Assembly: GCA_963803245.1 (NCBI GenBank)
Contig: CAWDLI010000017.1
Location: 1 to 64,000, forward strand
Length of the DNA: 64,000 nt
Direction of reading: 5' to 3'
Source of the DNA: JACVRW01 sp963803245
GTDB lineage: Bacteria > Actinomycetota > Thermoleophilia > Solirubrobacterales > Thermoleophilaceae
A program made the position numbers and the translations under genes. Below are positions 18,273 to 25,919 of this stretch, piece by piece; position 1 is the first letter of the stretch, and every line of letters begins with the position of its first letter. The notes beneath the pieces were generated by a model that saw only the letters and a program-made list of their open reading frames with translations, made no database searches and was not told the DNA's origin.

Positions 18273-18469
18273 CGCGTGCCGCCGCCGAAGCGCGCGCTTC
18301 GTCCGAGCCAGAGCCGGCCGGCCCCGATCACCGTGAAGACCACGCCGAGCACCACGCCGAGCGCGAGGGCACCGCCGCCGCGGCTCAGCGTGGACACGAT
18401 CATCGCGAGACCGAGCACGAGCATCAGACCGCTGAGCGCGCGCGTGGATGCCCCGTAGGCGCGTTGCAC
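18269..18469 (-). CDS. Small two-helix membrane protein
   Basis: 66 residues: MQRAYGASTRALSG, a hydrophobic segment (LMLVLGLAMIVSTL), a Gly-rich turn and a second segment (LALGVVLGVVFTVIGAGRLW), ending in basic residues. Not assigned to a family. It lies between two APC/USP permease genes, begins 19 nt after the upstream gene's stop and overlaps the downstream GTG by 4 nt. A small accessory subunit of the permease is plausible but unproven. Confidence 0.7.
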   Translation of the reverse strand: MQRAYGASTRALSGLMLVLGLAMIVSTLSRGGGALALGVVLGVVFTVIGAGRLWLGRSARFGGGTR

Positions 18470-18488
18470 AGCGCCATCGTAGTCCTGC

Positions 18489-20372
18489 TCAGGACGCTTC
18501 CGAGCGGCTCTTCGCGCCGCGCGTGGACTCGATGATCACGCGGCAGGGACGCTCGCTCAGCACGGTCTCGATCGTCTTCCCGAACAGCGACGTGCCGGCC
18601 CGCCGCGGGGGCAGCTCCATCACCAGGGCGCGCGCTCGGATCTCGCGCGCCTCCTCCACGATCCTGCGGCCCGCCTGACCCGGGCGCACCTTCTCCCAAT
18701 GCCCGCTCACGCGACGCCCGCCCCTCACCCTGGCGGAGTCGATCACGGAGGCGGCGCGGCCCTCCTCCAGCGGCATCTCGGCGTTGATCGGCGCGTTCGG
18801 CGGCACGGTGATCGTCACCACGACGTGGATGCCCCGGCGATTGCGCGCGGCCAGCCTCACCGCCGTGGCCACCGCCTCAGGCGAATAGCGGCCGTCCTCG
18901 AAGGCCACGAGGATGGACTCGTACTCCACCTCGTGCTCGACCACGGGCTTGGGGGTCACGATCTTGTGCGTCTCCGTGAGCGACAGGCCCTGGCGTCGCC
19001 GGTAGACCACGTAGATGGCGATCCCCACCGCCAGCCAGGCGAGGCCCGACACGAACACGCGCAGGTCGAGCACGGTGGCGACGATCAGGGCGATGCCCGT
19101 GCCGAGCCCTCCGAAGATGGCCAGCACCGGCAGCTCGTAGCCCGCCACGCGCAGCGTTCCGGGCGAGCGCCACGGCCGCTCCGCGTCGGGTCGCTTGATC
19201 CTCAGCGTGATCAGCGACACGTGGGCGATCGTGAAGGACATCATCGCGCCGAAGGCGTAGATCACGCCGAGGAAGTCGGCCTGCCCCGGCAGGATCGCGA
19301 CGCAGGCGATCAGCCCGAAAAGCATGATCGCCACGTAGGGCGTGCGGAAGCGCGGGTGCAGCGCCCGCAGCAGCTCGGGCAGCTGGCGGTGCTGGCCCAT
19401 CGAATAGCTCAGCCGCGACACGCCCAGCAGCCCCGCGTTCGTGGCGATGAACAGGATCGTGGCCGCCAGCAGGCCCACGTACACCTCGGCGGCGCCCTCC
19501 AGCGCGCCGAGGTCCATGTTCGCCACCACCCCGAGCACGGGGTCGTCCGCGTATCCCCCCTCCTCCTTCGGCAGCGCGAGGATGGTCTGCCCGTCCTTCA
19601 CAGGCATGGCGGAGAGCGCGACCGCGGGCAGGAACGCGTAGATGACCGCCACCGCCCCGACCACGAGGCCGATCCCGCGCGGGATCGTCTTGCCCACGTC
19701 GCGGGCCTCCTCGGCCATGTTCGAGATGGTCTCGATGCCCGTGTAGGCCACCATCGCCACCGGAATCGCGATCAGGAAGTCGCCGACCGTCGGCGTGGTG
19801 CCGAAGTCCACCTGCCGCACGAGCAGATCGGGGTCGAGCACCAGCACGATGCCGATGGCCACGAGGAGCACCTGCGTCATGAAGTCCGCGATCGCGAAGC
19901 CGATGTTCACGCCGGCGGACTCCTTCACCCCGACGATGTTGAGCAGCCCGAGCAGGCCCACCACCACGATGCCGCCGATGATGTCCCCGGGCGACTCGCT
20001 GAGCGGCTCCCAGAAGACACCCAGGTAGTGCGGCACGAAGAACGCGGAGATGGCGATGGTGATGATGTACGTGAGCATCTGGCTCCACGCCGCGAAGAAG
20101 GACCAGAACTCGTTGAAGGCGCGCCGCGCGAAACTGGAGGAGCCGCCGGCCTCCGGGAACATCGTGGTGGCCTCCGCGTAGGTGGCGGCCGTGGCGGCGA
20201 AGATCAGCCCGGCGATGACGAAGACCACGGGCGTCATGCCGGCGGCGTAGATCGCCACCAGGCCGAGCGCGTAGTAGATCGAGCTTCCTACGTTGCCGTA
20301 GGCGGTGGCGAACAGCGCGCCCGTGCCCAGTACGCGCTCGAGCCCGCGGTTCTTGGGTCTGAACTCGGCCAT
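18489..20372 (-). CDS. APC-superfamily permease with C-terminal universal-stress domain (second copy)
   Basis: 627 residues. The first helix region reads LFATAYGNVGSSIYYALGLVA, recalling the GxxG-S/T-x-Y signature of KUP/KimA-like K+ symporters. Twelve membrane segments run to about residue 450, then a UspA-like domain (YESILVAFEDGRYSPEAVATAV; final block VLSERPCRVIIES). It is only distantly similar to the copy at 16233. Two permeases beside paired trkA genes suggest a potassium module with different affinities. A TAGCTT lies 22 nt before ATG 20372. Confidence 0.85.
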   Translation of the reverse strand: MAEFRPKNRGLERVLGTGALFATAYGNVGSSIYYALGLVAIYAAGMTPVVFVIAGLIFAATAATYAEATTMFPEAGGSSSFARRAFNEFWSFFAAWSQMLTYIITIAISAFFVPHYLGVFWEPLSESPGDIIGGIVVVGLLGLLNIVGVKESAGVNIGFAIADFMTQVLLVAIGIVLVLDPDLLVRQVDFGTTPTVGDFLIAIPVAMVAYTGIETISNMAEEARDVGKTIPRGIGLVVGAVAVIYAFLPAVALSAMPVKDGQTILALPKEEGGYADDPVLGVVANMDLGALEGAAEVYVGLLAATILFIATNAGLLGVSRLSYSMGQHRQLPELLRALHPRFRTPYVAIMLFGLIACVAILPGQADFLGVIYAFGAMMSFTIAHVSLITLRIKRPDAERPWRSPGTLRVAGYELPVLAIFGGLGTGIALIVATVLDLRVFVSGLAWLAVGIAIYVVYRRRQGLSLTETHKIVTPKPVVEHEVEYESILVAFEDGRYSPEAVATAVRLAARNRRGIHVVVTITVPPNAPINAEMPLEEGRAASVIDSARVRGGRRVSGHWEKVRPGQAGRRIVEEAREIRARALVMELPPRRAGTSLFGKTIETVLSERPCRVIIESTRGAKSRSEAS

Positions 20373-20421
20373 CTGCGGCTCGGAAAGCTACTCCCGGGGG
20401 TGGCCGTGGCCTTGGCGCGCG

Positions 20422-20472
20422 CGAACTGTCCCGACTTTCAGCCGAGGGGTGGATGAAAGTCGGGTCAGTTCG
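20422..20472. repeat. 19-bp near-perfect inverted repeat
   Basis: Arms 20422-20440 and 20454-20472 pair over 19 bp with a single internal mismatch (T opposite T) around a 13-nt loop; the inner arm is CCCGACTTTCA. It lies upstream of the permease at 20372 and downstream of hppA, next to a separate GC hairpin. Candidate terminator stem, operator or REP-like element. Confidence 0.75.
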
Positions 20473-20481
20473 AATGAGACA

Positions 20482-20509
20482 GGGCCCCGCACCTCGCGGC
20501 GCGGGGCCC
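20482..20509 (-). terminator. Terminator hairpin of hppA
   Basis: GGGCCCCGC (20482-20490) pairs with GCGGGGCCC (20501-20509), a 9-bp stem and 10-nt loop, 14 nt after the hppA stop. In the direction of transcription it is followed by TGTCTCATT, only mildly T-rich. Confidence 0.65.
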
Positions 20510-20523
20510 CAAGCCGAAGCGCC

Positions 20524-22623
20524 CTAAACCAGGAACGGCACGATCAGGAGCGCCACGATGTTCGCGACCTTGATCATGGGGTTGATCGCCGGTCCGGCGG
20601 TGTCCTTGTAGGGGTCGCCGACCGTGTCGCCGGTGACCGAGGCCGCGTGCGCCTCGGATCCCTTGCCGCCGTACTCGCCGTCCTCGATCAGCTTCTTGGC
20701 GTTGTCCCACGCGCCACCGCCCGAGGTCATCGAGACGGCGGCGAAGAAGCCGACGACGATCACGCCGATCAGCAGGCCGCCGAGCGCCTGGTAGGACAGG
20801 ATGCCCACGATCACCGGGATGATGATCGGGATCAGCGCGGGGATGATCATCTCGCGCTGGGCCGACTGGGTCACGATGTCCACCGCCCGGGCGTAGTCCG
20901 GCTTCTCGGTGTGGTCCATGATCCCCGGCTTCTCCTTGAACTGCCGGCGGACCTCCTCCACGACGCCGCCGGCGGCCCGGCCCACGGCCTCGATCGCCAG
21001 CGCGGCGAAGAGGTAGACCATCATGCCGCCGATCAGCAGCCCGATCAGCACCTCCGGTTGAGAGATGTCGAAGCCCTCGAGCGTCTTCCCGTCGGCCGCC
21101 GCCTCCTCGCGTAGCTCCTCGATGAACGCGGCGAACAGGACCAGCGCCGCCAGCACGGCGGAGCCGATCGCGTAACCCTTCGTCACGGCCTTGGTGGTGT
21201 TGCCGACCGCGTCCAGCGGGTCGGTCACGTTGCGCACCTCCTCGGGGAGGTCCGCCATCTCGGCGATGCCGCCGGCGTTGTCGGTGATCGGGCCGAACGC
21301 GTCGAGGGCCACGATCAGGCCGGTCAGCGACAGCTGCGCCATCACCGCGATGCCGATGCCGTAGATCCCGGCCAGCTCGTTGGCGACCAGGATGCCGAGC
21401 GCCAGCAGGATCGCCGGGGCGGCCGTGGACTGGAAGCCCTGGGCGAGGCCCTGGATGATGTTGGTGGCGTGGCCCGTCTGGGACGCGCGTGCCGTGGTGC
21501 GCACCGGACGGAAGCGGGTGGACGTGTAGTAGTCGGTGATCACGAACAGGCCTGCCGTGATGCCGACTCCCACCAGCGTGCAGAACCAGAGGTCGAGGCC
21601 GCTCGGCGCCGCGGCTCCGGCCCGCAGGAGGTCGGAGACGTCGCTCTGGTAGCTGAGGTCGTCCATGAGGACGAGCGTGATCGGCAGGAAGGCGAGGGCC
21701 GCCAGGCCGCCGGACACGATCAGGCCCTGGTAGAGCGCGCGCTCCACGTTGCCGGCGGCGCTCCGCACCGCGAAGGTGCCGACGATCGACGCCAGCAGCG
21801 ACACGCCGCCGAGGACCAGCGGGTACACGGCCACGGTGCCGATCTCGTTGAAGGTGAGGACTCCGAGGAGCATCACCGCGACCGCGGTCACGGCGTAGGT
21901 CTCGAACAGGTCCGCGGCCATGCCGGCGCAGTCGCCCACGTTGTCGCCCACGTTGTCGGCGATGACCGCAGGGTTGCGGGGGTCGTCCTCCGGGATGCCC
22001 GCCTCGATCTTGCCGACCAGGTCGGCGCCGACGTCGGCCGCCTTGGTGAAGATGCCGCCGCCCAGACGGGCGAACACGGAGATGAGGGAACCGCCGAATC
22101 CGAGGCCCACGAGAGCGTCGATGGCGTCCCGCTCCTCGGTCCCGGCCAGGATCAGCACCCCGTAGTAGCCGGCCACCCCGAGGAGCGCGAGGCCCGCGAC
22201 GAGCAGGCCGGTCACCGCGCCGCCCTTGAAGGCGACCTCGAGTGCCTTGGACACTCCGCCACGGGCTGACTCGGCCACACGGGCGTTGGCCCGGACCGAG
22301 ACGTTCATGCCGATGAACCCGGCGGCGCCGGAGAAGGTGCCGCCTATCAGGAAGCCGATGGCGATCAGGATGCCCTCGGATCCCTGGGCCTCGAGGGCCA
22401 CGGCCAGCACGATCGCCAGCACCACGGCGACCCCGCCGATGATCGTGTACTGGCGGCGCAGATACGCGCTTGCGCCCTCCTGCACGGCGCGCGAGATCCG
22501 CTGCATCTCGTCGTTTCCGGGCGAGAGAGCTAGGAGCCAGCGCGAGGTGAGCACGCCGTAGACCACGGCGGCGCCCGAGCAGACGAGCGCGATAACCACG
22601 CCCCAGTCAGTAAGGAATTCCAA
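20524..22623 (-). CDS. hppA: Membrane-bound H+-translocating pyrophosphatase, K+-independent type
   Basis: 699 residues with about 16 membrane helices. Hydrolyses PPi and pumps protons. The PPi-binding loops are intact: DVGADLVGKIEAGIPEDDPR with the following NPAVIADNVGDNVGD, and near the C-terminus DTVGDPYKDTAGPAINPMIK. The diagnostic segment reads GNTTKAVTKGYAIGSA; lysine instead of alanine after GNTT marks the K+-independent class. TTG 22623 is preceded by GGAGG at 8 nt spacing. Monocistronic, with its own terminator. It conserves energy from biosynthetic PPi. Confidence 0.95.
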   Translation of the reverse strand: MEFLTDWGVVIALVCSGAAVVYGVLTSRWLLALSPGNDEMQRISRAVQEGASAYLRRQYTIIGGVAVVLAIVLAVALEAQGSEGILIAIGFLIGGTFSGAAGFIGMNVSVRANARVAESARGGVSKALEVAFKGGAVTGLLVAGLALLGVAGYYGVLILAGTEERDAIDALVGLGFGGSLISVFARLGGGIFTKAADVGADLVGKIEAGIPEDDPRNPAVIADNVGDNVGDCAGMAADLFETYAVTAVAVMLLGVLTFNEIGTVAVYPLVLGGVSLLASIVGTFAVRSAAGNVERALYQGLIVSGGLAALAFLPITLVLMDDLSYQSDVSDLLRAGAAAPSGLDLWFCTLVGVGITAGLFVITDYYTSTRFRPVRTTARASQTGHATNIIQGLAQGFQSTAAPAILLALGILVANELAGIYGIGIAVMAQLSLTGLIVALDAFGPITDNAGGIAEMADLPEEVRNVTDPLDAVGNTTKAVTKGYAIGSAVLAALVLFAAFIEELREEAAADGKTLEGFDISQPEVLIGLLIGGMMVYLFAALAIEAVGRAAGGVVEEVRRQFKEKPGIMDHTEKPDYARAVDIVTQSAQREMIIPALIPIIIPVIVGILSYQALGGLLIGVIVVGFFAAVSMTSGGGAWDNAKKLIEDGEYGGKGSEAHAASVTGDTVGDPYKDTAGPAINPMIKVANIVALLIVPFLV

Positions 22624-22665
22624 AAGGGTGTCCTCCGTCTAAATCAATGGGCGGGCGGCGCCGCA

Positions 22666-23457
22666 CTAGTGGTGAACGATCGCGTTTTCCAGCGCCGAAG
22701 CGCAGGCGTCGTCCGGCTGAGGCCCGATCTTCGGCACCGCCCGGAACAAGAGCGCGCGGAGTCTATCGAGGTTCTGGCGGAATACTCCGAAGGCCGCCTT
22801 TGCGGACACCGGCTCGACGTCCGGCATCGCCTCCAATCCGGCGTCGTAGTCGGTCACGAGCGAGACGTTCGCGTAGCAGAGCCCCAGCTCTCGGGCGAGC
22901 CAGCATTCGGGGTACTGCGTCATGTTGACCACATCCCACCCGTTGGCCGCGAACCAGCGCGACTCGGCCCTGGTCGAGAAGCGCGGACCCTGGATCACGA
23001 CGACGGTCCCGCCGTCCACGGCGTCGATCCCCTCCTCACGGGCCGACTCGAGCAGGGTCCCGCTCAAATCGGCGCAGTAGGGGTGCGCCGCCGAGACGTG
23101 GGTGGTCTGGGGGCCGTCGTAGAAGGTGTCCTCGCGTGCGGAGGTGCGGTCCACGAACTGGTCGCAGATCACGAAGGTCCCGGGGCTCAGCTCGGGCTTG
23201 AGCGAGCCGCACGCGGACGGTCCCACGATCCGCCGCACCCCCACCTGGCGCATGGCCCAGACGTTCGCGCGGTAGTTGATGCGGTGCGGCGGGAGCGAGT
23301 GGTCGTCGCCGTGGCGAGGCATGAAGGCCACGGGCGTCCCGTCGATCTCGCCCAGCCGGACGCGGGCGGAGGGCGGGCCGTAGGGGGTGTCCACCGCCAC
23401 CTCCTCCACGTCGTCGAGGAAGCGGTAGAAGCCGGATCCGCCGAATACGCCGATCAC
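22666..23457 (-). CDS. mtnP: S-methyl-5'-thioadenosine (or thioinosine) phosphorylase
   Basis: 263 residues of the PNP/MTAP family. It cleaves methylthioadenosine with phosphate to adenine and methylthioribose-1-phosphate. Motifs: FGGSGFY at residues 5-11; RHGDDHSLPPHRINYRANVW near 49-68; NMTQYPE near 180; late SLVTDYDAG. The common MTAP signature NMTTxPE is replaced by NMTQYPE, so specificity for MTA versus methylthioinosine is uncertain. GTG 23457 overlaps the DUF1844 stop (GTGA); last gene of a three-gene operon. Confidence 0.87.
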   Translation of the reverse strand: MIGVFGGSGFYRFLDDVEEVAVDTPYGPPSARVRLGEIDGTPVAFMPRHGDDHSLPPHRINYRANVWAMRQVGVRRIVGPSACGSLKPELSPGTFVICDQFVDRTSAREDTFYDGPQTTHVSAAHPYCADLSGTLLESAREEGIDAVDGGTVVVIQGPRFSTRAESRWFAANGWDVVNMTQYPECWLARELGLCYANVSLVTDYDAGLEAMPDVEPVSAKAAFGVFRQNLDRLRALLFRAVPKIGPQPDDACASALENAIVHH

Positions 23458-23795
23458 GGCTTGGGATCGGCGTCGCCAGGGGTCCAGATCTTGGACCGGG
23501 CCTTGGCGCGCTCGTCGGTCTCCTTGACGTAGAGCATCTGCAGCTGGGAGAGCGCGTCCTTGATCGGCGCCACCTCCTCCTGCGGGCAGAGCGGGAGCAG
23601 CACGCGAATCGCCTCGATGGCCTTGTGCGCCTGCTCCTTGTCCTTCTCCTCCGGCACCGTGAGGCGCCGTCCGCCGAGGTTCACCAGCGTGACCACGGTC
23701 TGAAGGAGCACGTCGTCGACCTTCAGCTTCCGCAGCGCCTCGCGGAGCTGCTCCTCGTCGATCGGCGGCTGCGGGCCCTGTTCCTGCTCGCTCAG
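23454..23795 (-). CDS. DUF1844-type small protein, probable CTG start
   Basis: 113 residues. The conserved part (VDDVLLQTVVTLVNLGGRRL; HKAIEAIRVLLPLCPQEEVA; IKDALSQLQMLYVKE) matches small DUF1844 proteins of unknown function. No ATG, GTG or TTG precedes it in frame. A CTG at 23793-23795 overlaps the upstream gene's TGA (CTGA) and lies just after AGGGGGTGG, giving MSEQEQGPQPPID as N-terminus. The CTG start is therefore inferred from coupling and family boundaries. Overlaps on both sides tie it to the ligase and to mtnP. Confidence 0.75.
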   Translation of the reverse strand: MSEQEQGPQPPIDEEQLREALRKLKVDDVLLQTVVTLVNLGGRRLTVPEEKDKEQAHKAIEAIRVLLPLCPQEEVAPIKDALSQLQMLYVKETDERAKARSKIWTPGDADPKP

Positions 23796-24937
23796 CGGGC
23801 CACCCCCTGTGCCGCGTAGGTGCGCTGCGTCTCGGCCACCTCGGCCGCGTACACCTGCTCGATCGACTCGCCCGCCTCGAGCGCCCGGCGCTGGCGCTGG
23901 GCCCCGCTCTCCGCCGGCAGGCTGAGGTCCATGCCCAGCGCGGCCCGCGCGGGGGCCGTCCACGCCAGCAGGCGATCGCCGATGGCCGCCGCCGGGAACT
24001 CCTCGGCGCGCTCGAGGTCGATCAGCTTGCCGTCGAGGCCGTAGCGGATCGCCCGCCAGAAGTTCTCCTCTATGAGACGTCCGGGCGGCGGCTCGTGAAC
24101 GACTCCCTCGTCCAGGTCGAGGGCCGCCTGGGCCACGCAGGCGGTGATCAGCCCGGCGAGAGCGGTCGAGTCCTCGGCACTCGTCTGGGCGTCGCAGATG
24201 CGCACCTCGACGGTGCCGTAGGCGTGGTGCGGGCGCACGCTCCACCAGAGCTGGGTGTGCTCGACGATCGAACGCGTGCGCACCAGGAAGTCCACGTAGT
24301 CGGAATAGGCCCGGAAGCTTCCGAAGGGCTCGGGGATCCCGCAGCGCGGGAAGCTCTTGGTGAAGATCTGGCTGCGCGCCGACTGGAGGCCGGAGTCGCG
24401 GCCGTCGAGGAAGGGCGAGTTGGACGACAGCGCCAGCACCTCGGGGAGCACGGTGCGCAGCCGGTCGCACACGAGCACGGCCCGGTCGGCGCCCCGAACG
24501 CCCACGTGCACGTGCACGCTGAACGTGTTGTTCCGCCACGCCACGTACTGGAGGTCGCGCTCCACGCGGTGGTAGTGGTCGGTGTCGATGATCCGCTGGT
24601 CCTGCCACGGGCTCCAGGGGTGCGTGCCTGTGGCGGCCAGCAGCGCGTCGCGATCGGCTGCGAGCTTGAACAGCCGCGCCCGTGCCTCGCGCTGGCGGGC
24701 GACCGCGTCGGCGAGGTCCTCGCCGCGCCCGGAGCGGATCTCGATCTCAGACTGGATCAGCTCCCCCGCCACCGCGTCGGCCAGGATCTCGTCCTCGGCC
24801 GCGGCCTCCTGCAGCTCGGCGAAGCGGTGGTCCAGGGTAAGTGTCGCCGGATCGAGGATCGCGAACTCCTCCTCGATCCCGACCGTGAAGTCCGTAGAGG
24901 CCTCGAAGACCTCCTTGACGCTGCCCATGTCCAGCAC
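23792..24937 (-). CDS. GCS2/YbdK-type carboxylate-amine ligase
   Basis: 381 residues. ATP-grasp-like glutamate-cysteine ligase family 2: TVGIEEEFAILDP near residues 18-30, then ELIQSEIEIRSGRGED, FSVHVHVGVRGADRAV, SNSPFLDGRDSGLQSAR, and RICDAQTSAEDSTALAGL. These enzymes join glutamate to cysteine or other amines. Actinobacterial members include EgtA-like and others of unknown product. Starts ATG 24937 or an ATG 3 codons later. It heads the operon with DUF1844 and mtnP. Confidence 0.85.
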   Translation of the reverse strand: MLDMGSVKEVFEASTDFTVGIEEEFAILDPATLTLDHRFAELQEAAAEDEILADAVAGELIQSEIEIRSGRGEDLADAVARQREARARLFKLAADRDALLAATGTHPWSPWQDQRIIDTDHYHRVERDLQYVAWRNNTFSVHVHVGVRGADRAVLVCDRLRTVLPEVLALSSNSPFLDGRDSGLQSARSQIFTKSFPRCGIPEPFGSFRAYSDYVDFLVRTRSIVEHTQLWWSVRPHHAYGTVEVRICDAQTSAEDSTALAGLITACVAQAALDLDEGVVHEPPPGRLIEENFWRAIRYGLDGKLIDLERAEEFPAAAIGDRLLAWTAPARAALGMDLSLPAESGAQRQRRALEAGESIEQVYAAEVAETQRTYAAQGVAR

Positions 24938-24949
24938 GCTGGTGGGTCC

Positions 24950-25642
24950 TCAGGTCAGATAGAAGTACAACGCGTAGAGCAGGTCCACGGCGGGGCTGGA
25001 GGTGTGCACGGTGACCTCGGGCGGCACCTGCAGGAGGGCCTCCGAGTAGTTGAAGATGACCTTCACGCCGGCCTCGACGAGGTCATCGGCCACCCTCTGG
25101 GCTGCGGCCGTGGGAACGGCGAGCACGCCCACCACCACGTCCTCCTCGCTGACCACGCGCTCGAGCTCGTCGTATGGGCGCACGGTTAGCGCGTCGCCCA
25201 CCTTCTGGCCGACCTTCGCCGGGTCGGTGTCGAACAGCGCCACCACGCGGAAGCCGTGGTCGGCGAAGATGTCCGAGCCCGCGATCGCCTGGCCGAGGTT
25301 GCCCGCGCCGAACAGGGCGATGTTGTGCTTGCCCGTGGTGCGCAGGATCTTGCGGATCTGCGACACCAGCGAGTCGACGTTGTAGCCCACTCCGCGCTTG
25401 CCGAACTTGCCGAAGCCGGACAGATCGCGCCGGATCTGGGTCGAGTTGACGTGGGTGTAGTCGGCGAGCTCCTGCGAGGAGATCGTCTCGCGGCCCATCT
25501 TCTTGGCCTGGATCAGGACCTGCAGGTAGCGGGAGAGTCGTGCCGCCACACCCAGCGAGAGCCGCTCGGAGCCGTCCTGCTCGGCCTCCGGCCTCGCCGG
25601 CTGTAGGCCGACAGCGCCTCCCGTGGGCTGGTCGTACCTCAC
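24950..25642 (-). CDS. rex: Redox-sensing transcriptional repressor Rex
   Basis: 230 residues. A winged-helix N-terminal domain (LSRYLQVLIQAKKMGRETIS, ADYTHVNSTQIRRDLSGFGK, KRGVGYNV) precedes a Rossmann domain (NIALFGAGNLGQAI) and the C-terminal swapped helix ending LLYALYFYLT. Rex senses the NADH/NAD+ ratio and represses respiratory genes when NAD+ is high. The N-terminal 28 residues before the core are extra compared with short homologues. GTG 25642 overlaps the stop of the glutaredoxin-like gene (GTGA). I saw no full Rex-binding palindrome in the promoter. Confidence 0.95.
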   Translation of the reverse strand: MRYDQPTGGAVGLQPARPEAEQDGSERLSLGVAARLSRYLQVLIQAKKMGRETISSQELADYTHVNSTQIRRDLSGFGKFGKRGVGYNVDSLVSQIRKILRTTGKHNIALFGAGNLGQAIAGSDIFADHGFRVVALFDTDPAKVGQKVGDALTVRPYDELERVVSEEDVVVGVLAVPTAAAQRVADDLVEAGVKVIFNYSEALLQVPPEVTVHTSSPAVDLLYALYFYLT

Positions 25643-25893
25643 GCGTCCACTCTATCGAGCCGCTCATTCAGGGCGTCCGGGTCTACGAAGTGCTCGAAGA
25701 CCTCCTCGCCATCCAGGGTCACCACCGGAATGCGCTCCCCGTAGCGGCGGTGGAGCTCGGGATCGATCGACACATCGACCTCCTCGAGCTCGAACGGGCG
25801 CTTGGCGGCCACCGCCAGCACGGCCGCGCGCGCGTCCTCGCAGAGGTGGCAGCCAGGCTTGCCGTAGAGCACCACGCGTGCCATGCCTCGCAT
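25639..25893 (-). CDS. Glutaredoxin-like protein
   Basis: 84 residues: VVLYGKPGCHLCEDARAAVL with a CxxC pair near residues 15-18, then ERIPVVTLDGEEVFEHFVD with the cis-proline (IPV). Matches the DUF836/glutaredoxin-like group. Thiol-disulfide carrier. Alternative ATG three codons in (MARV). Coupled by a 4-nt overlap to rex; rex beside thiol-redox genes is common in actinobacteria. Confidence 0.87.
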   Translation of the reverse strand: MRGMARVVLYGKPGCHLCEDARAAVLAVAAKRPFELEEVDVSIDPELHRRYGERIPVVTLDGEEVFEHFVDPDALNERLDRVDA

Positions 25894-25919
25894 TCTGGCG
25901 CGGCTGCGAATCTTGCCGC

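Noticed and set aside
17040..20456. Long His/Arg/Asp-rich frames opposite the two APC permeases
   Set aside because: Mirror frames of membrane-protein codons; the minus-strand genes have helices and domains.
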